From: Bacteroidetes bacterium GWF2_40_14
GTDB lineage: Bacteria > Bacteroidota > Bacteroidia > Bacteroidales > UBA932
Direction: 5' to 3'
DNA: 64,000 nucleotides
NCBI GenBank assembly: GCA_001769195.1
Contig: MEOK01000020.1
Coordinates: 190,797 to 254,796 of the forward strand
The first letter of the stretch is position 1. Each line of letters starts with the position of its first letter. Below are positions 1 to 9,140 of the stretch, piece by piece. Made by a program: the position numbers and the translations under genes. The notes beneath the pieces were generated by a model. It saw nothing but the letters and a program-made list of their open reading frames with translations, had not been told where the DNA came from and did not search any database.

Positions 1-1
1 T

Positions 2-469
2 ACTGTCAGAACTAACGATGGAGGTTACACTTCGAATTGTAATGTGACTGTTTACAAGGTAGTGGATTTGTATTTCTACTTCTATAGGGTGGCTAAGCTT
101 GCGTACAAAGGGGGCGGAGAAAATTATTGGTATTTGAATGAATCTATGAGTGATGATGTATATGTGAAAGCAACAGGAGGCAACAATATTTCAGGGTCAA
201 TTTCCTATACTATTAACTGGGCATACAACCCTGCATCCGGTTTCAGCGAGCCAACACCGACTTCCGGAACAAAGTCAATCAGTATCTCATCTTCATTGAA
301 TACTCTGTTAGAATCAGGAACAGCATGGGGTAGTGAAACAGATCTTGATATCGCGTATCCGACAATTACCGTAACGAGCTATACTCCGAGCGAAACCAAT
401 TCTCCACCTACCAGAATTCGAGTGAATCAAAGCATCAATACTTATTACTTGGATGAAAGAGGAAGATGA
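2..469 (+). CDS. C-terminal part of a secreted protein with bacterial Ig-like domain (5' truncated)
   Basis: The frame is already open at base 2 and runs to the TGA at 467-469, so this is the 3' end of a gene that begins outside the window. The first residues (TVRTNDGGYTSNCNVTVYK) look like the last strands of a Big_2-type immunoglobulin-like repeat. The remaining ~140 residues are Ser/Thr/Asn-rich with many alternating hydrophobic positions and no membrane segment, as in surface or secreted beta-sandwich proteins. No catalytic motif is visible. A GTG at 44 could be mistaken for the start, but the upstream codons are clearly protein-like. Function unknown; probably extracellular. Confidence 0.6.
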   Translation, partial: TVRTNDGGYTSNCNVTVYKVVDLYFYFYRVAKLAYKGGGENYWYLNESMSDDVYVKATGGNNISGSISYTINWAYNPASGFSEPTPTSGTKSISISSSLNTLLESGTAWGSETDLDIAYPTITVTSYTPSETNSPPTRIRVNQSINTYYLDERGR

Positions 470-665
470 TAGTGAAGCAAATCTGGCCTGTCCCATATAG
501 ATTGAACATTTCAAAGGGGTGGGGGAGACTAAGAAATGTTTTGACACCATTTATCGAAATCCCCTTTTTCGTGGCATTTTATTTGATCGGATATTTACAA
601 ATATCCTTTAAATGTTTTACGTTGAGGAATTAGAATCAAATAAGTAACTGAGATATAAGATAATA

Positions 666-696
666 TTTGTCAATTGGATTATAATAACTAAATTTG
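666..696 (+). promoter_or_regulatory. Bacteroidota-type promoter of the TetR gene
   Basis: TTTG at 666-669, a 19-nt spacer and TAAATTTG at 689-696 match the Bacteroidota sigma-70 pattern (-33 TTTG, -7 TAnnTTTG). The -7 element runs into the palindromic operator at 694-718, as expected for an autorepressed gene. Confidence 0.65.
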
Positions 697-718
697 ACCG
701 ATTAACGTTAAAAGTCAA
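694..718 (+). promoter_or_regulatory. Candidate TetR operator 1
   Basis: A 25-bp partly palindromic site with outer arms TTGAC and GTCAA around a CGTTA core lies 4 nt before the TetR start codon and overlaps its -7 element. An almost identical site occurs in the other orientation at 1331-1355, in front of the exporter gene. This implies autoregulation plus control of the operon. Operator function is inferred. Confidence 0.6.
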
Positions 719-722
719 ATAT

Positions 723-1307
723 ATGTCGGAAATTAATGTAAAGAATTTGATTGTTGAGTCTGCCACAAAATATTTTTCCAAATTTGGCTTTCATAAAACA
801 ACTATGGATGATATAGCAAAGCATCTCCATAAGGCGAAAGGGGTATTGTATTACTATTTTAAAGGTAAAGAAGAACTTTTTAATGAAGTATTGAAACAAG
901 AATTAGATACTGTTAAAACCGCATTAAAAAAAATAGTAGATAGAGACAAGGATCCTCTTTTTACTCTCAAGGAATATATGCTTACCCGTTTAAAATTATT
1001 AAACACTGCCGTAAACTACCATGAAACACTTAAAGCAGATTTCTTTGAAAAATATCTATTCGTAAAAGATGTAAGAGAAGATTTTGCGGAGTTTGAAAGA
1101 AAACAATTAACTATTATTCTGGAAAAAGGGAAAAAAGAAGGTTACCTGGATGTTAAAAACATAAATTCTACTGTAAATATTATTATGATGGTAGTTACTG
1201 GTATCGAAATACCTTTATTTCTTCAAAACAAGTATACAGAATACGAAAACACTATTGATGAGCTTTCTTCAATGATTGTGAATAGTTTAAGAACTCAAAA
1301 ATATTAA
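723..1307 (+). CDS. TetR/AcrR family transcriptional regulator
   Basis: This 194-residue protein has the TetR DNA-binding domain at residues ~5-55 (VKNLIVESATKYFSKFGF, then KTTMDDIAKHLHKAKGVLYYYF, the HTH with the classic YYYF end). An all-helical ligand-binding domain follows. It sits first in front of the lipid synthesis/export operon. Paired palindromic operators precede it and the next gene, so it is the likely repressor of both, released by a lipid-like or amphipathic ligand (ligand inferred). The length is normal for the family. Confidence 0.9.
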   Translation: MSEINVKNLIVESATKYFSKFGFHKTTMDDIAKHLHKAKGVLYYYFKGKEELFNEVLKQELDTVKTALKKIVDRDKDPLFTLKEYMLTRLKLLNTAVNYHETLKADFFEKYLFVKDVREDFAEFERKQLTIILEKGKKEGYLDVKNINSTVNIIMMVVTGIEIPLFLQNKYTEYENTIDELSSMIVNSLRTQKY

Positions 1308-1330
1308 TTCCACTCTTTTTTTATAAAATA

Positions 1331-1355
1331 CTGACTAAATAACGCAATTGGTCAA
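1331..1355 (-). promoter_or_regulatory. Candidate TetR operator 2, upstream of the exporter operon
   Basis: Read on the minus strand this 25-bp site repeats operator 1: it starts TTGACC, shares ATT and CGTTA in the middle, and ends AGTCA. About 20 of 25 positions agree by eye. It lies 59 nt before the exporter start codon, where it could block transcription of the 1.4-13.5 kb operon. Confidence 0.6.
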
Positions 1356-1413
1356 TAAATAATTATACCTTAGCAGACACTGAAAAACTAAAATAGTCAA
1401 TTTATAAATTAAT

Positions 1414-3666
1414 ATGGAACGATTTGCACAGAAAATCTTAAAATTCAAATGGATAATAATTCTTATAGTATTAGTATTAACAATTTTCTTTGGTTATCAA
1501 ACCAAGTTTTTAACAATCAATTCAGACATTATAAGTTCATTACCTGATGATGATCCGGTTGCTTCATTATATAAAAAAATAGGTACTCAATTTGGCGGGA
1601 ATGATATGGGGATGATTGTTTTGGAATCTGACGATATTTTCAAAACAGAAATATTATTTCATGTAAAACAAATTACAGACAGCCTGAAAATCACTCCAGG
1701 GGTTTCATCCGTAACAAGCTTAACTAATATTCTTGATATTAAAAGCACAGTAGACGGTATCGAAATCGGTAAACTTGTTGATGAGTATAATCTACCTGAC
1801 AAACAGCCTCAATTGGACAGCCTGAAAAAATATGTTTTTTCGAAAGAAATGTATAAAGGGGTTATAATCTCCGAAGATGGAACTGCAACAATCATTCTTT
1901 TTACTCTACTTCCTGATGCTGATAAGCAAGCAGTTGCAAAAGATATTAAGAATAAAATCGAAAAACTCAATTTGTCAGAAAAGTTCTATTTCGGTGGTCT
2001 TCCCTTAATGATGAATGATATTTCTGATTTGATTAAGTCGGATGTTGTTTGGCTTTTACCTATCGTCTTTGCTGTCATTGCTATTATATTATTAATGAGT
2101 TTCAAGTCATTAATTGGAGTGCTTTTGCCATTGCTTACAGCTGGAATTGCCGTTATTTGGACGATTGGAATAATGATTATTACGGGGAATGAACTTACTA
2201 TAATTTCAAACATAATTCCTGTTGTGTTGTTGGCGGTTGGCAGTGCATACACAATACATGTCTTAAACAGTATCAATCATTACATGTTAAAAGACAAGAA
2301 ACAAGCCCTTATAAAAGCTCTTGTCTATGTAGCAATACCGGTAATTATGGCTGCAGCAACCACTGCAATTGGATTCATTTCATTTGTATTTGGTGCTTAT
2401 CTTACAATGATTAAAGACTTCGGAATATTTACGGCTATTGGGACATTAGTCGCTTTGCTTTTATCTATATTTTTTGTTCCTGCTCTTATTTCAGCATTAT
2501 CAATAAATAATAAAGAAATTAAAGATTATCCAAAAGAAAAACAAACCATTTTATCCCAAGTAATACTCAAACCTCTGGTTAATCTTCTTTTCAAGCATCC
2601 TAAATATACTTTAACAACCTGGAGTATTTTTCTTTTATTAAGTATCGGTGGTACTTTTCTGATTAAAACGAGCGTAAATATGGCTGATTACTTTAAGAAA
2701 GATAATCCTACAAGGATTTCGGAAGAAGTTATGCAGAAAAACTTTGGAGGATCATTGCCAGTATTCGTTTCTTTTAAAGGCGATATGCAAAGCCCTGAGG
2801 TTTTAAAGATGATGATTAAAACTGAACATTTCATGAAAGAGGACCCTAATATTGCTGTAACACAATCGGTAGCAGATCTCGTGGAGCAAATGAATGACGC
2901 TATGGGAGAAGGCAAGTCTATACCGGATGACAGAGCCAAAATTGAGCAATTATGGTTTTTGCTAGATGGACAGGAAGTTATGCCACAACTTGTTTCGGAA
3001 GGGTTGGATATAGGAATAATCCAGTCAAAATTTGCATCGGTTGAAGGTAAAGAAATTGAAACGTTCACTGCAAAGATGAATAAATTCATTCAAGAAAATT
3101 CAAACGAAACTTGTAAAATTGAATTGACAGGAATGCCTTCTGTTTATGTAAAACTGAATAATAGCCTGATTAAAAGCCAATTCAGCAGCTTGTTGCTTGC
3201 AATAATAATGGTTCTTTTAATTGTTGGAGCAATGTTCCGCTCAATTTCTAAAGGAGTATATGCGACAATTCCCATCATCGCAACAGTAATTATATTATTC
3301 GGTTTTATGGGTATAACCGGAATCCCGCTTGATATTGCGACTGTTCTTGTTGGAAGCATTGCGCTGGGTATTGGTATCGATTATTCAATACATTTTATTT
3401 CAGGATTTAACTTTCATCTGAAAGAAAACGGAGATGCCGATGAAGCTATAGAAAAGACGATAATGTCAAGTGGCAAGGCAGTAATCATTAATGTAATATC
3501 TGTTGCAGCCGGTTTTTTGGTTTTGTTATTCTCACAAATAGTACCACTGCAAAATTTCGGATTGCTGGTTGCAATAAGTATGTTCGGTTCAGGTCTTGGT
3601 GCTTTAACTCTATTGCCAGTTATATTGATATTAGCAAACAGAAAAGGTAAAATAATTGCAAACTAA
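1414..3666 (+). CDS. MMPL/RND-superfamily lipid exporter
   Basis: This 750-residue inner-membrane protein has the internal duplication of MMPL/HpnN-type RND transporters. One N-terminal membrane helix (~13-31) is followed by a periplasmic domain (~35-205) and a five-helix bundle (~210-370). A second helix (~400-420) is followed by a second periplasmic domain and a second bundle (~585-745). Relatives move lipids such as hopanoids, sterols, mycolates and polyene lipids across the envelope. It is first in a tightly packed operon containing a LolA-like carrier, an outer-membrane barrel and ceramide enzymes, so a complex lipid is the likely substrate (inferred). A palindromic operator precedes it. 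Confidence 0.85.
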   Translation: MERFAQKILKFKWIIILIVLVLTIFFGYQTKFLTINSDIISSLPDDDPVASLYKKIGTQFGGNDMGMIVLESDDIFKTEILFHVKQITDSLKITPGVSSVTSLTNILDIKSTVDGIEIGKLVDEYNLPDKQPQLDSLKKYVFSKEMYKGVIISEDGTATIILFTLLPDADKQAVAKDIKNKIEKLNLSEKFYFGGLPLMMNDISDLIKSDVVWLLPIVFAVIAIILLMSFKSLIGVLLPLLTAGIAVIWTIGIMIITGNELTIISNIIPVVLLAVGSAYTIHVLNSINHYMLKDKKQALIKALVYVAIPVIMAAATTAIGFISFVFGAYLTMIKDFGIFTAIGTLVALLLSIFFVPALISALSINNKEIKDYPKEKQTILSQVILKPLVNLLFKHPKYTLTTWSIFLLLSIGGTFLIKTSVNMADYFKKDNPTRISEEVMQKNFGGSLPVFVSFKGDMQSPEVLKMMIKTEHFMKEDPNIAVTQSVADLVEQMNDAMGEGKSIPDDRAKIEQLWFLLDGQEVMPQLVSEGLDIGIIQSKFASVEGKEIETFTAKMNKFIQENSNETCKIELTGMPSVYVKLNNSLIKSQFSSLLLAIIMVLLIVGAMFRSISKGVYATIPIIATVIILFGFMGITGIPLDIATVLVGSIALGIGIDYSIHFISGFNFHLKENGDADEAIEKTIMSSGKAVIINVISVAAGFLVLLFSQIVPLQNFGLLVAISMFGSGLGALTLLPVILILANRKGKIIAN

Positions 3667-3690
3667 TTTTTAACAATTAAAAAATCATAA

Positions 3691-4425
3691 ATGAAAACAA
3701 AAATTCTAAAAGCTATCGTTACAGCAATAATATTGACAGGAAGCTTATTCTCTGCAAATGCACAAGATGCTAACACCATATTGAAAAAAATGGACGATGT
3801 AATGTACTCTCCAAAAGATTTAACTGGGAAAAACAAGATTGTTTTGATTGACAAATCTGGAAAGCAGGAAATACGGGAAGCAACAGTACAACAAAAAGGT
3901 AACAACAAACGTATGTTCAGGTTTACCGCGCCATCTTCACAAGCGGGTATAGCCGTTTTATCTCTGCCTAATGATGTGATGTATATATATTTACCCGCAT
4001 TTGGCAAAGAAAGGAGAATTGCAACCAGTGCTAAAAATCAAAATTTTGCAGGAACTGATTTTTCTTATGATGATATGGAGTCAAAACCATATTCTGATAA
4101 ATACAACTCTAAGTTATTAAAAACAGAAGCTGACGTATTTGTAATTGAATTAACCCCAAAAGTGCAATCTGACTATTCTAAGATAATAGTAAATATAAAT
4201 AAAACTAATTATTACCCCGAAATAATGGAGTTCTATGACAAGGGAAACACAAAAATAAAAGAGGCAAAATATACATTTAATAAGGTTGACAATTATTGGA
4301 ATGCCAAAGAAATAGAGATGACTGATTTAAAGAAAAACCATAAAACCAAGATGCAGATGTCAGATACAAGATATGATACCGGTTTAGTAGACGATGATTT
4401 TACTGTAAGGAAATTAAAACAGTAA
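3691..4425 (+). CDS. LolA-like outer-membrane lipoprotein-sorting protein
   Basis: A 244-residue secreted protein with a signal peptide ending near SANAQ (residue ~25). The sequence matches the LolA-like family usually annotated 'outer membrane lipoprotein-sorting protein': MYIYLPAFGKERRI followed by the GTDFSYDDM box, then a beta-rich C-terminal half. Members form a half-barrel with a hydrophobic cavity and are often encoded beside MMPL transporters. Here the gene starts 24 nt after the exporter, suggesting that it accepts the lipid from the pump and carries it through the periplasm. Cargo is not visible from sequence. Confidence 0.8.
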   Translation: MKTKILKAIVTAIILTGSLFSANAQDANTILKKMDDVMYSPKDLTGKNKIVLIDKSGKQEIREATVQQKGNNKRMFRFTAPSSQAGIAVLSLPNDVMYIYLPAFGKERRIATSAKNQNFAGTDFSYDDMESKPYSDKYNSKLLKTEADVFVIELTPKVQSDYSKIIVNINKTNYYPEIMEFYDKGNTKIKEAKYTFNKVDNYWNAKEIEMTDLKKNHKTKMQMSDTRYDTGLVDDDFTVRKLKQ

Positions 4426-4490
4426 TTATAATGAGGGTTTATAATTATTCTCAAGCCATAATTAGCCAAACAAAAATTTAAAGCTAAAAT

Positions 4491-5249
4491 ATGTCATTAA
4501 AAAACGTGATTAATAAAGATAACATACCTTGCCATATTGCCATCATAATGGACGGAAATGGTAGGTGGGCGATAAAAAGAGGTAATAGCAGGATATTAGG
4601 TCATAAAGCTGGAGCAATCTCTGTTAGAAAAGTTGTTGAAGCATCTTTAGAGATCGGTGTTAAATATCTAACACTTTATACGTTTTCAACAGAAAACTGG
4701 GAACGACCGAAAATTGAGATAACTGCAATAATGGCTCTCCTCGAGGCTACAATAAATTCTGAAATTGAAGATTTGAAGAAAAATAATGTCAAATTATTAA
4801 CAATAGGTGATTCAGCTCCTTTACCGATTAACGTTATGGAAAAGATTAATTATGCAATAAATGCTACATCAGAGAATACTGGTCTTACTCTTATTTTAGC
4901 GTTAAGCTATGGTGCCAAGCAAGATATTGCTAATGCAATGCGGTTAATTGGTAAGGACGTTGAAAAAGGGATTTTTTCCATTTCGAATATTTCAATCGAT
5001 ACTTTTGGTAAATATCTTTCAACAGCTAATTTACCTGATCCCGAATTACTTATTAGAACAGGCGGAGAATATCGTATCAGTAATTTTTTACTTTGGGAAA
5101 TTGCTTATTCAGAGCTCTACTTTACAGAAACACTATGGCCCGATTTTGATAAAGAAGATTTTTATAAGGCTATACTGAATTATCAAAAAAGAGAAAGGAG
5201 ATATGGAAAAACTAGTAATCAGTTAACAAAAATGAAGAATATTATATGA
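4491..5249 (+). CDS. uppS: Isoprenyl (undecaprenyl-type) diphosphate synthase paralogue
   Basis: This cis-prenyltransferase of 252 residues carries all the usual signatures: IIMDGNGRWA (catalytic Asp21), GHKAG, TLYTFSTENWERP, and the C-terminal RTGGEYRISNFLLWEIAYSE box. Such enzymes elongate farnesyl diphosphate with cis-isoprene units to the polyprenyl carrier lipid. The housekeeping gene normally sits with envelope genes, so a copy in a ceramide/export operon is probably specialised. Together with GtrA and DPM-like GT2 proteins downstream, it may supply a polyprenyl-phosphate sugar carrier (inferred). It overlaps the next gene by 4 nt (ATGA). Confidence 0.85.
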   Translation: MSLKNVINKDNIPCHIAIIMDGNGRWAIKRGNSRILGHKAGAISVRKVVEASLEIGVKYLTLYTFSTENWERPKIEITAIMALLEATINSEIEDLKKNNVKLLTIGDSAPLPINVMEKINYAINATSENTGLTLILALSYGAKQDIANAMRLIGKDVEKGIFSISNISIDTFGKYLSTANLPDPELLIRTGGEYRISNFLLWEIAYSELYFTETLWPDFDKEDFYKAILNYQKRERRYGKTSNQLTKMKNII

Positions 5250-6193
5250 TAATAAATCATTTAACTCATTACATACCGGATATCGTAATACCAAACGAAT
5301 ACTTCTTTGCTAAATATGGTATTACCAATGAGGAGATAATTTCTAAAAGTGGAATTAAGCAAAGAAGACGGACACGGCCTGATGAGAACACCAATTCAAT
5401 GGCAATTGAAGCTGTAACAAAAGCTTTACCTGATTTACCGTTTCCAATAATTGAAATAGATTTAATAATAGGTGCAACATATACACCTTATGATACCGGT
5501 GGCACATTGGCTCATGCGGTGCAGAAGCAATTTAATATTGGCGAAGCGAGATGTTTTACAATCGATTCTGCATGTTCTTCCTTTGTAAATGCAATAGAAA
5601 TTGTTGACTGCTATTTTGCTAATAATAAAGCCAGTAAAGCATTAATTGTTATTTCTGAAAACAATACCGCTTATATAGACGAATCTGATAAAAATTCTTG
5701 TTTTTTATTTGGTGACGGTGCGGCGGCTGTATTTATTACCAATCAAAGATATTCTACTGGTGATATTGAAATAATTGATGTTAATACTACCGGCCTGGGG
5801 AATATCGGTAAAAGTATTGATGCCGTTTATGTCAGACCAAATCACGGAGGAATAAGGATGCCTTTTGGAAAAGATGTTTTTCAATATGCCTGCAAATATA
5901 TGCTACTTGAAACTGAACAAATTTTAAATAAAAACGATATTAACCTAAGTCAATTGAACTATTTTATTCCACATCAAGCTAATGCAAGAATTACTGATTA
6001 TGTGGCAAAAAAAATGAACATTGAGCAATCATGCGTCCTCACAAACATTGAAGAACTTGGTAATACCGGTTCAGCAAGTACTCCGATAGTATTATCTCAA
6101 AATTTAAAAAAATATAACCCAAACGATATAATTGTTATTTCAGTTTTTGGCGGAGGTTATTCAAGTGGAGCTATTCTTTTAAAAAAATTATAA
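5246..6193 (+). CDS. 3-oxoacyl-ACP synthase III (KASIII/FabH-like)
   Basis: This 315-residue thiolase-fold condensing enzyme has the intact Cys-His-Asn triad: Cys110 in DSACSS, His243 in IPHQANAR, Asn273 in ELGNTGSAS. FabH enzymes condense an acyl-CoA primer with malonyl-ACP to begin fatty-acid synthesis; relatives in secondary clusters act as acyl transferases or make beta-ketoacyl products. In this operon it may make or prime a special acyl chain for the sphingoid base or N-acyl group (inferred). Translation is probably coupled to uppS through the 4-nt overlap. The N-terminus aligns well from the chosen ATG. Confidence 0.85.
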   Translation: MIINHLTHYIPDIVIPNEYFFAKYGITNEEIISKSGIKQRRRTRPDENTNSMAIEAVTKALPDLPFPIIEIDLIIGATYTPYDTGGTLAHAVQKQFNIGEARCFTIDSACSSFVNAIEIVDCYFANNKASKALIVISENNTAYIDESDKNSCFLFGDGAAAVFITNQRYSTGDIEIIDVNTTGLGNIGKSIDAVYVRPNHGGIRMPFGKDVFQYACKYMLLETEQILNKNDINLSQLNYFIPHQANARITDYVAKKMNIEQSCVLTNIEELGNTGSASTPIVLSQNLKKYNPNDIIVISVFGGGYSSGAILLKKL

Positions 6194-6234
6194 GATTACT
6201 TAGAAAAAAACTGAAAACAACAGAATTAAAGAAC

Positions 6235-6792
6235 ATGAAAATAATTTCAAAATTTTTTCTTACGAGTCTTCTAGGTTGGAAAACAAAAGGCGAATTTTCA
6301 GACATTAAAAAATCTGTCATAATATTTGCTCCCCACACAAGTTACTGGGATGCTCTGTACGGAAAGCTTTATCTGATGCAGTTAGGTATAAGCTATAAGT
6401 TTTTGTCTAAAAAAGAACTTTTCTTTTTCCCAATGAATATTGTGATGAAGCTCTATGGATCAATACCTATACGCGGTGTTAAGGGTAAAAATGCTGTCCG
6501 TCAAGTTGCTTCTATGCTTAATAACGCTCATTCTTTACATGTAATTATATCACCGGAAGGAAGCTTTTCTAATGTAACAAATTGGAACAAGGGTTTCTAC
6601 TATATGGCTCAGAAAGCTAACGTTCCAATAATGGTTTGTTATTTAGATTATAGAAAAAAGGAAATTGGAGTAAAAGGGGTGATAGATAATCTTGACGACA
6701 TCAATACCGTTATGCTTCAAATAAACACAATGTACAAAGGTGTTTCGGCAAAATATCCTGATAATTTCTCACTTGAATCAATAAAACATTAA
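6235..6792 (+). CDS. PlsC-type lysophospholipid/1-acylglycerol-3-phosphate acyltransferase
   Basis: A short (185-residue) member of the PlsC acyltransferase family. It has the catalytic HX4D motif (HTSYWD, His34-Asp39) and the substrate-binding EGS motif (SPEGSF), with the intermediate IPIRG block that binds phosphate. Family members move an acyl group from acyl-ACP or acyl-CoA onto a lipid hydroxyl. It lacks the longer N-terminal membrane anchor of PlsC proper. Its position between a KASIII and a patatin suggests acyl-chain installation or remodelling on the locus's lipid (inferred). It abuts the next gene with no spacer. Confidence 0.8.
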   Translation: MKIISKFFLTSLLGWKTKGEFSDIKKSVIIFAPHTSYWDALYGKLYLMQLGISYKFLSKKELFFFPMNIVMKLYGSIPIRGVKGKNAVRQVASMLNNAHSLHVIISPEGSFSNVTNWNKGFYYMAQKANVPIMVCYLDYRKKEIGVKGVIDNLDDINTVMLQINTMYKGVSAKYPDNFSLESIKH

Positions 6793-7662
6793 ATGGAAAG
6801 AACAGTATCATTAGTATTATCCAGTGGGGGTGCAAGAGGAGTTGCCCATATCGGAGTAATCGAAGAATTGGAACGACAGGGATTTAAAATAACTTCAATA
6901 GCAGGATCTTCGATGGGTGCACTGGTGGGAGGGGTGTATGCATCTGGTAATTTACAAATTTTCAGTGAGTGGATATGTGATCTTGACAAAAAAGCAGTTT
7001 TTAATCTTGTGGATTTTGCGTTAAGTACTAATGGATTAGTTAAAGGCAATAAAGTAATAAAGGAACTAAAAAAAATAATTCCCGACCTTAACATTGAAGA
7101 TTTACCCTTAAATTTTACTGCCGTTACAACCGACATAAAAAATAAAAAAGAGGTTCTATTTGAAGCGGGAAGTCTTTATGAAGCGATCAGAGCTTCTATT
7201 TCAATACCAACTGTTTTCAAGCCATGTATGGTTGAAGGAATGGTTTTAATAGATGGAGGCGTATTGAATCCCTTACCAATCAATCGTGTTAAAAGAAATA
7301 ATAATGATTTGTTAATTGCCGTTGACGTTAACTCTCCAGTTTTATTTGAAAAACATGTTGCTGTCAAAAAAACATCAACGAAAGAAATCGAGTTAAACTA
7401 TTTCACCTTTTTAATGAACAAAGGATTCCGGTTTTTACCAAAATTCACAGGTACACAGCTTAATTATTATACACTATTATCTCAAACAACAAGTTTGATG
7501 ATACAACAAATTTCTGCATTGACAATAGAGATACAACAACCCGATATTTTAATTAAAATCCCTATGAATTCTTATGGACCCTTTCATTTTTATAAATCAG
7601 AAGAAATTATTAAAGCAGGAGAATTAGCCACCCGCAAAGCGTTGGAAGAGTTTCAACGTTGA
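6793..7662 (+). CDS. Patatin-like phospholipase
   Basis: A 289-residue protein with the patatin serine-aspartate dyad: the oxyanion box SSGGARG at residues 10-16, the nucleophile elbow GSSMG with Ser40, and the DGG motif with Asp154. RssA/patatin-type enzymes hydrolyse acyl esters of lipids, usually from the cytosolic face. The start codon follows the stop of the acyltransferase directly, so acylation and deacylation steps are co-expressed. There is no signal peptide. Substrate not visible; lipid remodelling in this pathway is an inference. Confidence 0.85.
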   Translation: MERTVSLVLSSGGARGVAHIGVIEELERQGFKITSIAGSSMGALVGGVYASGNLQIFSEWICDLDKKAVFNLVDFALSTNGLVKGNKVIKELKKIIPDLNIEDLPLNFTAVTTDIKNKKEVLFEAGSLYEAIRASISIPTVFKPCMVEGMVLIDGGVLNPLPINRVKRNNNDLLIAVDVNSPVLFEKHVAVKKTSTKEIELNYFTFLMNKGFRFLPKFTGTQLNYYTLLSQTTSLMIQQISALTIEIQQPDILIKIPMNSYGPFHFYKSEEIIKAGELATRKALEEFQR

Positions 7663-7730
7663 AAATAAAGTATTAAACAATTTAATATAATACCAAAAGC
7701 ACTTAAAAATAAACCTTACAAATTATAGTT

Positions 7731-9137
7731 ATGAAACAAATATATCTATTATCGGTGTTGATTATATTTATATCAGCTTCAGGTAATCTTAAAGCACAAG
7801 ATAGTACTTATGCATCCCCGGTTCAAGATGAAATAAAACTAAAACTTTCTGGTGAATTGCTCACAGATGAGAGAGTCCTGCTCAAAGACAAACACAACTG
7901 GGCCTGGAATGAGAACCGCCTTACATTAAAACTAGGCAAAAAAATTACTGACAACTCAAAGTTCTACAGCGAGGTATGGTTGCGAAACATTGGGTTACCT
8001 AATATTTCAAAATCAAGTGATTTATATAATAAAGGATTTACTGATCCTTATAATATTGATATAAGGGAAGCATACATTCAGTTGTATGGGTTTCTTACTA
8101 AAAATTTAGATGTAACCATTGGTCGTCAACGCATTGTTTGGGGAACTGCCGACAAATTAAATCCCACCGACAATCTTAATCCTTTCGATTTGGAAGACAT
8201 TCTGGATTTTGGTCGTCATCGTGGTTCAGATGCTATGAATCTAAATTATTATTTAAGCAACGACTTCTCGCTACAAGGGGTTTTTATTCCTTTCTTTCAA
8301 CCAGCGAATATGCCTGTAGGTATTTTTGCTAATGCATTAAGCCCTAAAATGGAATTACCCCAAGGTATGATTTTAAAAAACGTATCAGACACAATACTTA
8401 CACCTAAATATAACTTAGGAGAAAGTTCTACTTTAGGTTTAAAATTTAAAGGTTTTATTAAAGGAGTCGATTTTTCTTTAAGTTATGTTTGGGGATGGGA
8501 TGGGTTACCCTTTGTTACGAGAAATACATTTATACCTGTTGATGCACTTGGTGGAACAAATATTAACTCTCAACTTTCATTTGCAAGAACACATATTATT
8601 GGAGCTGATTTGTCAACAAGCATAAGTGGCATTGGATTTTGGGCGGAGGCAGCAGCTTTTATTTCTGAAAAAAACGTAATAATGTCCAATGATTTGTCTG
8701 CTCTTTATCCTATATTGCCTGTACCTGTAATACAAGATTCTCTAATCTTATCCAAATCAAAGCCATACATAAAATTTGTTGTTGGAGGTGATTACAATTT
8801 CGCTGACGGTTCTTACCTTAATATGCAGTATATGCACGGTTTTATTCACGAAAGAGGGAATGGAAATTTGAATGACTATTTCTTTTTACGTTTTGATAAG
8901 AAATTTTTCAATGAAAAATTAAAGGTTGCTCCTATCTGTGGTGGCTTCATTGTTACCAATTGGAACAATATTAAAGACAATTATGCACTTGTGTATATGC
9001 CCGAGATTACATACCAAGCTACAGAAAATGCAGAAATAAACCTATCCGCTTTAATTATTGACGGTAATGGAGACAATTTATTTGCGAATCTGAAAAACTA
9101 CAATATGATTCTGTTTAAGTTAAAATATAGTTTTTAG
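7731..9137 (+). CDS. Outer-membrane beta-barrel protein (DUF1302/alginate-porin-like)
   Basis: This 468-residue protein has a signal peptide (residues 1-22, ending LKAQ) and a long run of alternating amphipathic strands ending in an aromatic C-terminus (KLKYSF), as in outer-membrane barrels. The block TIGRQRIVWGTADKLNPTDNLNPFD matches the R-Q...WG..D..NP.D pattern of DUF1302-type barrels. In other bacteria such proteins are repeatedly encoded with an MMPL pump and a LolA-like protein, giving a complete inner membrane-periplasm-outer membrane route. That role is inferred here. A 68-nt spacer precedes it. Confidence 0.75.
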   Translation: MKQIYLLSVLIIFISASGNLKAQDSTYASPVQDEIKLKLSGELLTDERVLLKDKHNWAWNENRLTLKLGKKITDNSKFYSEVWLRNIGLPNISKSSDLYNKGFTDPYNIDIREAYIQLYGFLTKNLDVTIGRQRIVWGTADKLNPTDNLNPFDLEDILDFGRHRGSDAMNLNYYLSNDFSLQGVFIPFFQPANMPVGIFANALSPKMELPQGMILKNVSDTILTPKYNLGESSTLGLKFKGFIKGVDFSLSYVWGWDGLPFVTRNTFIPVDALGGTNINSQLSFARTHIIGADLSTSISGIGFWAEAAAFISEKNVIMSNDLSALYPILPVPVIQDSLILSKSKPYIKFVVGGDYNFADGSYLNMQYMHGFIHERGNGNLNDYFFLRFDKKFFNEKLKVAPICGGFIVTNWNNIKDNYALVYMPEITYQATENAEINLSALIIDGNGDNLFANLKNYNMILFKLKYSF

Positions 9138-9140
9138 GAT

